From NCBI RefSeq assembly GCF_001519065.1, contig NZ_KQ954252.1, positions 450,102 to 514,101 of the forward strand: 64,000 bases of DNA. Direction: 5' to 3'. The notes under the pieces are model-generated. The model was not told the origin of the DNA. It saw nothing but the letters and a program-made list of their open reading frames with translations, and made no database searches. Within the stretch, counting starts at the first letter, position 1. Every line of letters starts with the position of its first letter. A program made the translations under genes and the position numbers. The stretch comes from Novosphingobium sp. FSW06-99 (GTDB taxonomy: Bacteria; Pseudomonadota; Alphaproteobacteria; Sphingomonadales; Sphingomonadaceae). Below are positions 18,692 to 28,127 of this stretch, piece by piece.

Positions 18692-19336
18692 TGGGCTGAT
18701 CCGCGCGTAGTGGCAGGCCGATACTGAAAAGGTCGCACACCCAAGTGCGTCGGTATTGGATCCGGGCGGTCGACCAACCTAAAAGACGCATGCTCAAGGG
18801 CGCGGCCAGTGGTCCGTGCGCTACGTCGGGTCGGTCGGACCCAAAACCTGCCCATCATGGAAAAACGCTCGAGGCCAATCGTGTCATGAACAGCGCACTG
18901 ATCGTCATCAAACCCGATTGCCGGACAATCACGAAAACAGAGACGACCATCGCCCGTGGTCGTGTCCAGAGGCGCCAACGGTCTGGTTTCAGCTCCAGCG
19001 CGGTTCGTACCACCACCCGTCGATCGGCGAGCGAAGTCGTTGCCCGGTTCTCTGCGCCGACGATGGTTGCTCCGCGACCGATGGCGTCAGCCGAGCGCCG
19101 GTCCCGTCGTGGCGCGCCTGCGACACTGCTTGCGGTTGGCGTTGGGGTGTCGGTGTGGTTGGGGGCGATCGCTTGGGTCGGCGGGCGTTTGGCTGACCCG
19201 ACGATCGCAACGGCGGTGGTCAGTTATGTCAGCCTGCCGTTCCTGGTGTTGTTCAAGCCGAGTGTTGAGCGCAGGCGTTATCGCCGTTGATCGCATGGGG
19301 CCGGGTCGCCGATTGCGCGAAGGTCGCGCGTCCTGG
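18692..19336. other. Gap between convergent genes, mostly without recognisable gene
   Basis: This 645-base region lies between the 3' ends of the receptor and the autotransporter genes. Several frames are open but none up to 19080 has a believable protein pattern. Short hydrophobic runs on the minus strand near 18900-18960 could be remains of a membrane protein N-terminus. The only plausible intact frame is the small one listed at 19081-19290. Confidence 0.5.
19081..19290 (+). CDS. Possible small two-helix membrane protein
   Basis: A 69-residue frame with a basic N-terminus (ASAERRSRRG), two hydrophobic segments (about 15-36 and 41-58) and a strongly basic tail (VERRRYRR). The topology is credible and GC-rich third positions are compatible with coding. 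There is no clear ribosome-binding site, and the upstream frame runs on through unlikely sequence. No family is recognised; it may be the surviving end of a longer membrane protein. Confidence 0.25.
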   Translation: MASAERRSRRGAPATLLAVGVGVSVWLGAIAWVGGRLADPTIATAVVSYVSLPFLVLFKPSVERRRYRR

Positions 19337-22300
19337 TCAGAAGGCCAGGCGCACACCCCCGTTCAGCGCATTGACACTGCCCCCGCTGCCGTGTTCGCCA
19401 TCGTAAGTGGCATAGAATGTCACGGCCGCCGACAGGGCATAGGCAAAACCCGCCTTGTAGGTGACATCGGTGCCCGCGCGCACCACGCCGGACGCGTCGA
19501 ACGCGGTGTCGGCACCGGGCAGCAAGGCGGCGGCCTGTGTCGTGTCGCTGTTCAACCGGGTGCGCAGACCCACGCTGGCCCAGGGCGTAAAGTGCCCGGT
19601 GGCGGGGGCGGCGATCCGCCACGAGGCATCGGCAAAATCAAGCTTGCGGCGTTCGCCCGCGATCGTCAGGCCGAATGCGGTGCTGCCAAGTTCGGTGGCG
19701 GCATCGCGGTGGATGGTGATGTCGGTCAGCCCGATCTGCGGGCGCATCGTCCAGCCGGGGCCAAAGCCGATGGTATAACCGAGCGCGACATCGGCGACCC
19801 GGGCGCGCAACCCATACCCGCTCCATGTCGTGGTGCCATCGGGCAGCACGCGCGTGGTGTCGGCCGTGCCATTGTCAAAGGTCAGCGTGGCGGCGACATC
19901 GAAGGCACCGCGCCGCACCGCGGCATTGGCACCGAACAGCGTCGATCGCGCGGTGGTCGACGCGCCCAGCGCGCCGATCGACTGCTGATCGTGCAGGCCA
20001 CCTGCAAACACGCCGACCATCGCATCGGCATTGCGCCAGCCCAACCCGCCGAGGATGCCGCCTGCGGAATTGGTTGCGGTTGCCGCGCCGCTGGCCGCGC
20101 TGCCGCTGGCATGGGTCCAGTTGCCCAGCCCCTGGGCAAACGTGAACAGATGGCGCGCGCCGCTGCCGGGGCCGAACGCTGCAGCGTGATCGAAATCGCG
20201 CAGCGCCTCGCTGATCTGCAGGGCGTTGTCGAGCCCGATCTGCGTTGCCGTGGCATAAGGTTCGGGCGTCAGCCGCGCGAATTTTCCGGCATCGGCCGTG
20301 CCCTGGGCATTGTCGAGCACGGCCAGATCGGTCAGCAAGGCGGCATTTGCCTGCTGCGCCACGACCAGGCTGTTGATCATCGTCACAGCCGCCGTGGCAT
20401 TGCCGCCGAACCCGGCGCCGGCCACGAACGGGCGATAGGCCTCGAGCACGTCGCCGGTGTTGATCAGGTCATACGCCGAGGCCAGCCCGGTGGTCGCAAA
20501 CGTGCCCGAAATGCCGTCGCTGGCGGTGATCAGTTGCACCAGCGCGCCCTGCCGGACGGGCAGGGCGCTGGTCAGCGTCAGGCTTGCCCCGCTGGCGATC
20601 ACCACTTTGCCTTCCACGGTCAATTGCGGCGACTGGATGGCCGTGCCCGACAGCACCGTGGTCGATCCCGCGCCGAGCGCGACATTGCCGTTGACGGTCA
20701 TCGTGCCGATCGGCGCGAGGGTGCCGTTGACGGTGACATTGGCGTTGACCGTTCCGGCAGACCCGAACGCCGCGCCGCTGGCGACGGTGATCGTGCCGGC
20801 ATTGATGATCGACCCGGCATTGCCGATCAGATGCCCGCCCAGCACGGCAAAGCTGCCGGTGGTATAGCTGCCCGACAGGGCGACCGAACCCGACAGCAAT
20901 TCGCTCTGCTGAAAGCCGGTGATGTTGGCGAGGGTATATTGGTCGGGCGCGGTATCGGTGGCGCTCGACACGATCGCCAGCAGATTGCTGCCCGATCCGC
21001 CGGTGACTGCGCCGGTGATCTGGCTGCCGGTTTCGATCACCAGCGTATTCGACCCGGCGCCAAACGCGACGGTGCCGGAAATCGTGCCCTGGTTGACCAG
21101 GTCTGTGCCGCCGGGGGTGTTGAAGGTGACCGTACCGGCCAGCACGCCGCCGGTCTGGTTGGTGAACAGCGGGGTGCTGACAGTCGATCCGTTCACCGTG
21201 AACGTCCCGGCGTTGGCGATCGCATCCGGGGCGGTGACCGTGCCGGTGGTGGTGAACGTGCCGCCCGCCTGGTTGACGATATCGGCATTGTAGGCGCCGT
21301 TGTTGACCACGCTGCCCGCGTTGACCAGCGTGTCGTTGACGACCGCGCCCGCAGCGACCTGGATCAGGCTGCCCTGCGTATTGGCAATGCCGCCGATGGC
21401 GTCGAACGTGGCACCGCTGGCCACCGTGATCGTGCCGCCGTTGGTCAGCAGCGCGTCGATGGTGAACGTCCCGGCGGTCAGATTGAGCGCGGCGCCGGCC
21501 TCGTTGATGAACGGGGCATCGGAGGTCGCGGTGGTGGCGATATTGATCACCCCGCCCGCGCCGTTGGTCGTGGCAATGTCGACGATCGCGCCGTTGACCG
21601 TGCCATAGTTGGTAAAGCTGTTGGTGCCGATCCCGCCAACGAGCACGATCGGGCCGGTGCCTTGCAGCACCTGGCCTGCCGCCAGCGTCAGCGCGGCATT
21701 GTCGAGCAGCAGCGTTGACATTGCGCCGCTGAACGACACCGTGCCGTCGCCCGTCAGGTGCGGCGCGGCGAACCCGACGAAGGGCGCCAGCGTGGCCTGG
21801 CCGAGCAGGCCGCCGCCGGTGATGTCGATGGTCAGCGTGTCGGTCGCGGCGGCGCCGGTGACCGTGCCGTTGATCGTGGCATTGATGCCTTCGACCACGC
21901 TGGCGGTGCCGGTGCCCGCCCCTGTGCCGAGCGTGACGTTGCCGTTGATCGTGCCATAGTTGGCCAGCGTCGCGGCCGGGGCATAGACAAGGGTGTTGCC
22001 GTTGATCGTGCCGGTGTTGGTCAGGCTGGCGCTGGTGGCGATCAGGTCGATCGCCCCGGCCAGCGTCGTCATTGTCGATGGCAGGGACAGGCCGTTGATC
22101 TGCACATAGACGCCGTTGCCGGTCAGCGGGGTGTCGCCCCCGCCGGTGATCGTGCCCGCGTTGGACACGGTCACGGTGGACGCGCTGGCGATCAGCGCAA
22201 CCGATCCGGAATTGATCAGCGCGGGCGGCACCTCGCCCGGGCCATATTCCCCATAACCGGCGGTGTTTGCGCCATTGGCGGTGATCGTGCCGCCGGCCTG

Positions 22301-25300
22301 GTTGGTGATCGCAACCGTGGCCGTTCCACCCGGGGCCGTGGCGCTGACCGCGAGGGCCGATGCGACGAACTGATCGATGAAGAACGGCTCGTACTGCCCA
22401 CCGCCGCTGGCGGTGATGCTGCCGGAGTTGGTCACGCTGACGGCGGCTGCGGCCGGGGCGCTGGTGCTGCCGGCGTTGACGATGATCGTCGCCGCGCTTT
22501 GTGAAGGCGTCGCGTTGGCGATCGTGCCGGTGTTGGTCAGGGCCACGCTGCCGTTGCCGGCCGTGGTGTTATCAACCGTCAGGCCGCCGTAATCGGCACC
22601 ATAGATCTGGGCCGATGTGATCGTGCCGCTGTTGGCCACGGTCACCGCGCTCGACGCCAGGCTCATGTTGACATACCCGGCAATCGTACCGGCGTTGGTG
22701 AACGTGGCACTGGCCTGATCGGTCGGATTGCCGGTTTCCTGCGACAGATTGACGCCCTGGGTGACTGTGCCGGCGTTGGTGAAGGCAATCTGGTTGGCCC
22801 CGGCGTAGATCGAGATGCCATAGGCGATGGCGCCGCTGGCGGTGTTGGTTGCCGAGACGAGGCCGCCACCGGTCACCCCCGGGGTGGCGTTGAGATCGAC
22901 ATAGACCGCGTTGACCGAACCGCTGTTGGTCAGCGTCAGATTGGCTGCGGCCAGATCGACATCGAGGACGTAGGCAATCGTGCCCGAATTGTCGATCGTC
23001 ACCTGGTTGGGGATCTGCACCGCAGGCGGGGGTGAGGCCTGGCTGATCATCACCGAGCCCCAGATCTGCCCGGTGTTGTCGAACGTGAACGTGGGGGCAC
23101 TGGCCGCAGTCAGTGTGGTCTGCGCCTCGAACCCGGCGGTTCCGATCGTGCCGTTGTTGGTGAACGACAGGGCCGTGCCCTGGACCCCGTCGCCCAGATT
23201 GCCCGCATTGACGAATGTCAGCCCGCCGGATTCGTTCAGCAGCGCGGTCAGCGCGGCGTCAAGCGTGACGATGTTCTGGCCATAGTTGCTGTTGATCGTG
23301 GCGGTGTTGATCACCGTGCCGTTGCCGAACAGATTGAGCGGCGCGTTCAGCCCGCCCGCCGGGCCAGAAATCGTCAGCGTCGTGCCGGTGCCGATCGCGC
23401 CAAAGCCATATGTCTGAAAACCGGCAGGAATTGTCGCGGTGGTCGGATCGATGGTGGCCGACGCGGTGAACCCTTGCGCATAGAGGTTGCCTGTTCCGCC
23501 GCCGGTGCTGATCGTGCCGGTCACGCCGGTCGAGTCGCCGATCACCACCATCGTGTTGTTGTTGCCGCCGAACGTCAGATTGCCGTTCAGTGTGCCGCCA
23601 TTGGCAACATAGGTCGATCCGATGCCGTAGGGACTGCCTGTCGCGCCCAGTTGCACGTCGCCGTTGATCGTGCCCGCGTTGACGACCGAACTGCCACTGC
23701 CGAGCGCGATCGCCGCCTGGCCGGTGCCGCCGCTGATGGTGCCCCCGGCTGCATTGGTGACTTGTGCGGCGGCGACGAAATAGTTCAACCCGTCCGAACC
23801 GACGGCAACGCTGTCGGTGCTGGTGATCGTGCCGCTGTTGGTCAGCGTGTTGACAAAACCGGAGTCGAAGTCGACCGCCGTGCCGCCCGTGGCAATCGTA
23901 CCGGTGTTGGTGACATTACCGATCTGGTACAGGCCGATCGCATCGGTTGCACCGGCGATCTGCACGATGGAGCCGCTGTTGACCACCGAAATGGGCGAAT
24001 CGGTGAATGGTGCTGCCGCCACCGCCACGCCGCCGCCGACAGCGATCGTACCGGTGTTGGTAACGGCGCCCGCATTGGTGATCGCGGCCCCCGTGGCAAA
24101 GTAATAGGCATATTGCGGCTGCTGGACCGCATCGGCGTAATTGATCGTACCGGCGTTGGTAAAGGTGTCCGCCGCGCCGACGAGCACCGCGCTGACAGGC
24201 GCCGCGCCCGTCCCGCTGGCCGTCACGCTCAGCGTGCCGTTGCTGGTGAACGCGAGCGCGGTGGGTACGGTGTTGCCCGCAGCATCGGTCTGTATCGACG
24301 CCCGTGTCAGATTGAGCAGGCTGGACGCGCCGGTCCCGCTGATGTCGGCAGTCAGGTTGACGGTGCCCGTGCCCGCAAAGGCATAAGACCCGGTGACCGG
24401 TGTGGCCGAGGTCAGCGTCAGCGTTGCCTTGTTGGCCAGATCATAGCCGAACACGCTGAACACGGCATTCGGCTGGGCGAGCGTAGCGGTGGCATCGGCG
24501 GTGACCAGCGACAGCAGCGTCTCGGTTCCCGTGCCGGTCACTGTCCCGGTGATGCCGGGATAGAGCCCGGACCCGGCACGGCCCAGCGTAACCACCAGCG
24601 TGTCGCCGCCATTGCCCAGATTGAGGTTGCCGTTGAGCACGCCCCCCGCCGCCGCGACAAAGGTGTTGTTGGTGGGACCTGCCTGGATCGTGCTCAGGTT
24701 GACATTGCCATTGATCGTGCCGGCATTGGTGACCGAGTTGTCGAGCAGGCCCGCTATCCCGCCGTTGATCACGCCGCCCTGCTGGTTGATCAGTGTGCTG
24801 TAGGCACTGATCGCTGCGCCCGGGCCGGCCGTGCCGGTGATGGTTCCGCTGTTGGTCAGGGTCGTGCTGGACAGGCTGGCGCCGATCTGGCCGCCGGTGA
24901 TCGTGCCGGTGTTGGTGCCCGAGCCGCCGAGCAGATAAAGCCCGGTGTTGCCGCCGGTGATTGTGCCGCTGTTGGTCAGCGTGCCGTCAAAGACCGCCAG
25001 CGCGATGCCGTCGGCGGTGATCGTGCCGGTGTTGGTGGCCGATCCGTAGGTATAGGCGCCATTGCCGCCGGTCCCGGTGATCGTGCCGCTGTTGGACAGC
25101 GCCATGACGCCATAGCCCACTTGCGCCGTCACGGCATAAGTGCCCGATGGTGCTGCGGCCAGATTGGCGGTGATCGTGCCCGAATTGACGATGGCGACCT
25201 GGCTGTACGGATTGAGTTCGATCAGCGCGGCGCCGGTCGTGGCCAGGGTGGTGGTGTTCACCAGGGTGGCCGCGCTGCCGTAATAGGGCGAAGCGATGCT

Positions 25301-26590
25301 GAGCGTCAGACCGAGCGGCGTGGTGAACCCCGAACCCAGCGTGACCGTCGAACTGGAGGCCAATTGCAGCACCAGCGTGGAGAATTCGTCGGGCACGCTG
25401 ACCGGTGCGCTCAGGGTCGTGCTGGCGGGCAGGTTGAGGATCAGTGCGTTGTTGGTGCCGCCGATACTGACGGTTCCGGAGATAGCGGCCAGCGGATTGG
25501 CGCCGCTGGCATAATCGACGACCAGCACGTTGGCGATAGCGGTGTAACCGTTCGACCAGGCGCCGAGGATCAGCGACCCATTGATGGTGCCGCCGCCGCC
25601 CAGGTTGATCGTGCTGCCGCCATAGCCGTTCACGTTGTCCGCCTCGACCGACCCGTTGATCGTGCCGGTGCTGTTGAGCGTCAGCGCGCCGCTCGTCTGG
25701 ATGGCAAATGTGCTGCCGCTGATCGTGCCGGAATTGGTGACTGTCAGGTTTCCGCTGCCGCCGATGGCGCTGCCGGTGCCGGTGTTGGTGATCGAGCCGC
25801 TGTTGGTCAGATTGATTGCACCGAGGCCGGAGACGGCATTGATCGTCGGTGCCGCGCCGCTGGCGGTGATGCTGCCGCTGTTCTGCCACGTCAGCTGGCC
25901 GAAATAGTTGCTGTTGGTGACCGTGGTGTCGATCGCGCTGCCCGATCCGCCGGCGATCGCACCGCTGTTCGACAGATTTTCGATCACCGCCTGGATGGCG
26001 CCGATCGAGGCCCCGGTGGCATTGGTCAGGCTTGTCACCACGGCATTGGCATTGCCGTTGCCGGTGATCGCGGGGCCGCTGTTCGACTGGATCGAACCCT
26101 GATTGATCAGGCTGAGCGTGGCCGCGCCGGTCTGGGTGCCGTTGGTTTCGGCGATCAGATTGATCGCGGTGGAGCCACCGATCGAGGCATTGGCGCCGAC
26201 CGTCAGCGTGACGCTTTCGGTCGGAACGTAATACGTGTTTGCGGGCACCGGGCCCGAATCGATCGTCAGGCCGCCGATGATCTGGCCATTGTCGGTGATG
26301 CTGATCGCATTGCCTGGCTGATACGACGATCCGATGACCGGAACGGCGGTGGCAAGGATCGCGGCAACCGAGGCACCGGCCTGGATCGACACCGACGAAC
26401 CGGTGGTGTTGGCCACCAGCGTGTTCGGATCGGTGCCGGTGCAGGTGGTCGTGGCATAGGCCTGCGTGGGATTGATATCGCACTGCGCCAGTGCGATATC
26501 GGGTGCAAGACAGCATACCCCCAGCGCCGTTGTCGTCCCAAGTGCCGCAACAATTCCGCGCAAAGGCCGTCGACCGCCCGAAGTCACCAT
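19337..26590 (-). CDS. Giant autotransporter adhesin-like protein
   Basis: A 2417-residue type V secreted protein. ATG 26590 gives a signal sequence (RGIVAALGTTTALGVCCLAP, ending ALAQ). The passenger, about residues 35-2130, consists of dozens of imperfect repeats built on NSGTITG / NTGTINGN / NAGTI, low in charged residues and Cys-poor after an initial Cys pair, a pattern that predicts a long right-handed beta-helix. The last ~270 residues are an autotransporter barrel (from RHLFTFAQGLGNWTHAS) with a terminal Phe (GGVRLAF). The family mediates adhesion, aggregation or biofilm formation. I see no protease triad or autocleavage motif. The 51-residue upstream extension to 26743 lacks signal-peptide features and is rejected as start. 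Confidence 0.9.
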   Translation of the reverse strand: MVTSGGRRPLRGIVAALGTTTALGVCCLAPDIALAQCDINPTQAYATTTCTGTDPNTLVANTTGSSVSIQAGASVAAILATAVPVIGSSYQPGNAISITDNGQIIGGLTIDSGPVPANTYYVPTESVTLTVGANASIGGSTAINLIAETNGTQTGAATLSLINQGSIQSNSGPAITGNGNANAVVTSLTNATGASIGAIQAVIENLSNSGAIAGGSGSAIDTTVTNSNYFGQLTWQNSGSITASGAAPTINAVSGLGAINLTNSGSITNTGTGSAIGGSGNLTVTNSGTISGSTFAIQTSGALTLNSTGTINGSVEADNVNGYGGSTINLGGGGTINGSLILGAWSNGYTAIANVLVVDYASGANPLAAISGTVSIGGTNNALILNLPASTTLSAPVSVPDEFSTLVLQLASSSTVTLGSGFTTPLGLTLSIASPYYGSAATLVNTTTLATTGAALIELNPYSQVAIVNSGTITANLAAAPSGTYAVTAQVGYGVMALSNSGTITGTGGNGAYTYGSATNTGTITADGIALAVFDGTLTNSGTITGGNTGLYLLGGSGTNTGTITGGQIGASLSSTTLTNSGTITGTAGPGAAISAYSTLINQQGGVINGGIAGLLDNSVTNAGTINGNVNLSTIQAGPTNNTFVAAAGGVLNGNLNLGNGGDTLVVTLGRAGSGLYPGITGTVTGTGTETLLSLVTADATATLAQPNAVFSVFGYDLANKATLTLTSATPVTGSYAFAGTGTVNLTADISGTGASSLLNLTRASIQTDAAGNTVPTALAFTSNGTLSVTASGTGAAPVSAVLVGAADTFTNAGTINYADAVQQPQYAYYFATGAAITNAGAVTNTGTIAVGGGVAVAAAPFTDSPISVVNSGSIVQIAGATDAIGLYQIGNVTNTGTIATGGTAVDFDSGFVNTLTNSGTITSTDSVAVGSDGLNYFVAAAQVTNAAGGTISGGTGQAAIALGSGSSVVNAGTINGDVQLGATGSPYGIGSTYVANGGTLNGNLTFGGNNNTMVVIGDSTGVTGTISTGGGTGNLYAQGFTASATIDPTTATIPAGFQTYGFGAIGTGTTLTISGPAGGLNAPLNLFGNGTVINTATINSNYGQNIVTLDAALTALLNESGGLTFVNAGNLGDGVQGTALSFTNNGTIGTAGFEAQTTLTAASAPTFTFDNTGQIWGSVMISQASPPPAVQIPNQVTIDNSGTIAYVLDVDLAAANLTLTNSGSVNAVYVDLNATPGVTGGGLVSATNTASGAIAYGISIYAGANQIAFTNAGTVTQGVNLSQETGNPTDQASATFTNAGTIAGYVNMSLASSAVTVANSGTITSAQIYGADYGGLTVDNTTAGNGSVALTNTGTIANATPSQSAATIIVNAGSTSAPAAAAVSVTNSGSITASGGGQYEPFFIDQFVASALAVSATAPGGTATVAITNQAGGTITANGANTAGYGEYGPGEVPPALINSGSVALIASASTVTVSNAGTITGGGDTPLTGNGVYVQINGLSLPSTMTTLAGAIDLIATSASLTNTGTINGNTLVYAPAATLANYGTINGNVTLGTGAGTGTASVVEGINATINGTVTGAAATDTLTIDITGGGLLGQATLAPFVGFAAPHLTGDGTVSFSGAMSTLLLDNAALTLAAGQVLQGTGPIVLVGGIGTNSFTNYGTVNGAIVDIATTNGAGGVINIATTATSDAPFINEAGAALNLTAGTFTIDALLTNGGTITVASGATFDAIGGIANTQGSLIQVAAGAVVNDTLVNAGSVVNNGAYNADIVNQAGGTFTTTGTVTAPDAIANAGTFTVNGSTVSTPLFTNQTGGVLAGTVTFNTPGGTDLVNQGTISGTVAFGAGSNTLVIETGSQITGAVTGGSGSNLLAIVSSATDTAPDQYTLANITGFQQSELLSGSVALSGSYTTGSFAVLGGHLIGNAGSIINAGTITVASGAAFGSAGTVNANVTVNGTLAPIGTMTVNGNVALGAGSTTVLSGTAIQSPQLTVEGKVVIASGASLTLTSALPVRQGALVQLITASDGISGTFATTGLASAYDLINTGDVLEAYRPFVAGAGFGGNATAAVTMINSLVVAQQANAALLTDLAVLDNAQGTADAGKFARLTPEPYATATQIGLDNALQISEALRDFDHAAAFGPGSGARHLFTFAQGLGNWTHASGSAASGAATATNSAGGILGGLGWRNADAMVGVFAGGLHDQQSIGALGASTTARSTLFGANAAVRRGAFDVAATLTFDNGTADTTRVLPDGTTTWSGYGLRARVADVALGYTIGFGPGWTMRPQIGLTDITIHRDAATELGSTAFGLTIAGERRKLDFADASWRIAAPATGHFTPWASVGLRTRLNSDTTQAAALLPGADTAFDASGVVRAGTDVTYKAGFAYALSAAVTFYATYDGEHGSGGSVNALNGGVRLAF

Positions 26591-27131
26591 GAAAATTCTG
26601 CCCCCAACAGTCCAGTGATCGCCGCCAGAATCCGGCAAGATATGCGCCGGACAATCAGCCCCTGCCGAAATGATCGATCCAATTGGGGGTGTTGGACGGG
26701 CGTTAGGATCAAGGCAATGAAAAAAATTGCGATTTTCGTGCAATGTGGTCGCAGAATGGACGAGATTTATTGATTAACGGCGGTTTCCGGCGGCTTTTGA
26801 TAGATTTTATATTTTCCTTTAAGAGTCTGTTTCGAAGGTGCCACCCACCACCCCGCACCCCCGGCCCAACCACCCGCAGGGTACCTTAAATGGGCGGCCC
26901 GCGCCGGGGGTGCGGGGTGATGGGTGGCGCAAAGTCGCCGCAAGGCGACTTTTGAAACAGACGCTAGATCATTCCCCGCGCCCGATCGCAGCGGGCGGTA
27001 CTCATCGGCCTGGTCTTCGTGCCTACGGCGCCCGCGTAAAAGCCCGGATGATCGCCCTAGTCAAATCTTCGGCATAATCCTTCACCCTTTCTGCATCGGG
27101 CGGACGGCCGTGACATGGAGGGCACGAGGGC
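26591..27131. other. Intergenic region: autotransporter promoter and palindromic element
   Basis: This 541-base region lies between the divergent autotransporter and PhyH-type genes. Bases 26700-26822 are AT-rich compared with the surroundings and probably hold the autotransporter promoter. Bases 26824-26965 form a palindromic element described separately. Bases 26970-27131 contain no recognisable gene and probably carry the promoter for the PhyH gene. Confidence 0.6.
26824..26965. repeat. Imperfect palindromic element, MITE-like
   Basis: Outer arms AGTCTGTTTCGAA (26824-26836) and TTTGAAACAGACGCT (26951-26965) are inverted repeats with small differences. Inside them, GGTGCCACCCACCACCCCGC (26837-26856) pairs with sequence at 26912-26930 (GCGGGGTGATGGGTGGCGC). 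A further perfect hairpin, AAGTCGCC-GCAA-GGCGACTT, spans 26932-26951 and runs into TT. The size (about 140 bases), the near-palindromic form and the absence of coding suggest a non-autonomous mobile repeat or a complex terminator. Confidence 0.6.
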
Positions 27132-28127
27132 ATGGCACAGAGACTTGTGGGTCTGGATTTTCAGCCCGAGGCGGGCGTTCCAACGTTTGGCGAACAATTG
27201 GCGGCCGGTCGCAGGCAGGGCGGCATCATCGACCGCCTGGGCTATCTCGCGCGCCTGAACTACGCGCACACTTATATCAACCGCGTGCGCAAACGCTCCA
27301 ATGATCCTGCATGGATTGCGCGGGCCGGGGCGATCGAGCGGCGGATCCTGCAGCCGCTGGCCGGGCCATCGGCCACCACCGAACGCGCCGAGAAATTTCG
27401 GACCCGGGACTTTCACATCGAGCGGGCCATCGTGTCGCCCGATTTGGTGGGCGCCATGCGCGCGGAATTGTTCGCCGGTCAAACCTACAATGATCCCTAT
27501 GTTTCCGGATGGAGCTGGACCGGATCACCCGATCAGGCCCATTGCCCGATGCTGTACATGGACCCGCAAAAGCTGCTTTCCTCGCCGCAATTCCTGGCCA
27601 TTTGCGCCAATCCCGGCATCATCGGCTTCTGCCGCGAAGTGCTGGGCCCGGCGGCTGCAATAAGCTGGGCCTGGAGCTGGATCAGCAACCCGGGGGTTGG
27701 CAATTATCAAAACCAGAACTGGCACCGCGATAGTTCCGAACCGCTCAATTTCGTGCGTATTTTCGTGCCGCTTGAAAATATCGCGGCGATGGAAGACGGC
27801 CCGACCGCCTTGATTCCCGGCACATCGACATTGCGCGAATTTTACGATGTCCGCCGTTTTTCAGAGGCCGAATTGCTCCCCCTGCAATTGGAAAGAGGTG
27901 CCGGTGTGGTGTTGGCGGACGTCGGCGATGTCTATTTCGTCAACACGTTCTGCCTGCATCGCGGGGTAGCCCCGGTCAGGCGCCGCGCCATGCTTACCCT
28001 GCTGGCCTCGATCAGCCCATCGCACCGTACACCTGCGATCTGCCGCATGCCACTGCGCCAGGTTCCCGATACCATCCGCGAGACAGTGTCGGCCAACCGC
28101 CGCTTTTTCCGCTACCTGGTCAAATGA
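27132..28127 (+). CDS. Phytanoyl-CoA dioxygenase (PhyH) family protein
   Basis: A 331-residue Fe(II)/2-oxoglutarate-dependent oxygenase. The iron-binding facial triad is visible as His198-x-Asp200 (NWHRDSS) and distal His276 (FCLHRGVAP), with nearby Arg residues suited to bind 2-oxoglutarate. The PhyH family hydroxylates lipids, amino acids and natural-product intermediates. The ATG has GAGGG just upstream. Its last 4 bases overlap the FkbH-like gene (ATGA), so the two products probably act together. The substrate is unknown, with no carrier protein or synthase beside them. Confidence 0.8.
   Translation: MAQRLVGLDFQPEAGVPTFGEQLAAGRRQGGIIDRLGYLARLNYAHTYINRVRKRSNDPAWIARAGAIERRILQPLAGPSATTERAEKFRTRDFHIERAIVSPDLVGAMRAELFAGQTYNDPYVSGWSWTGSPDQAHCPMLYMDPQKLLSSPQFLAICANPGIIGFCREVLGPAAAISWAWSWISNPGVGNYQNQNWHRDSSEPLNFVRIFVPLENIAAMEDGPTALIPGTSTLREFYDVRRFSEAELLPLQLERGAGVVLADVGDVYFVNTFCLHRGVAPVRRRAMLTLLASISPSHRTPAICRMPLRQVPDTIRETVSANRRFFRYLVK

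Noticed and set aside
20000..26000. CRISPR-like or satellite repeats
   Set aside because: The repetition is at protein level (GTITG-type) with varying spacing and sequence; there are no identical repeats with unique spacers.
23474..26773. 1099-codon open frame on the plus strand
   Set aside because: It is the antisense shadow of the autotransporter gene; its product is a low-complexity Arg/Gly/Asp-rich string without domains. A similar frame at 18956-21718 has the same origin.
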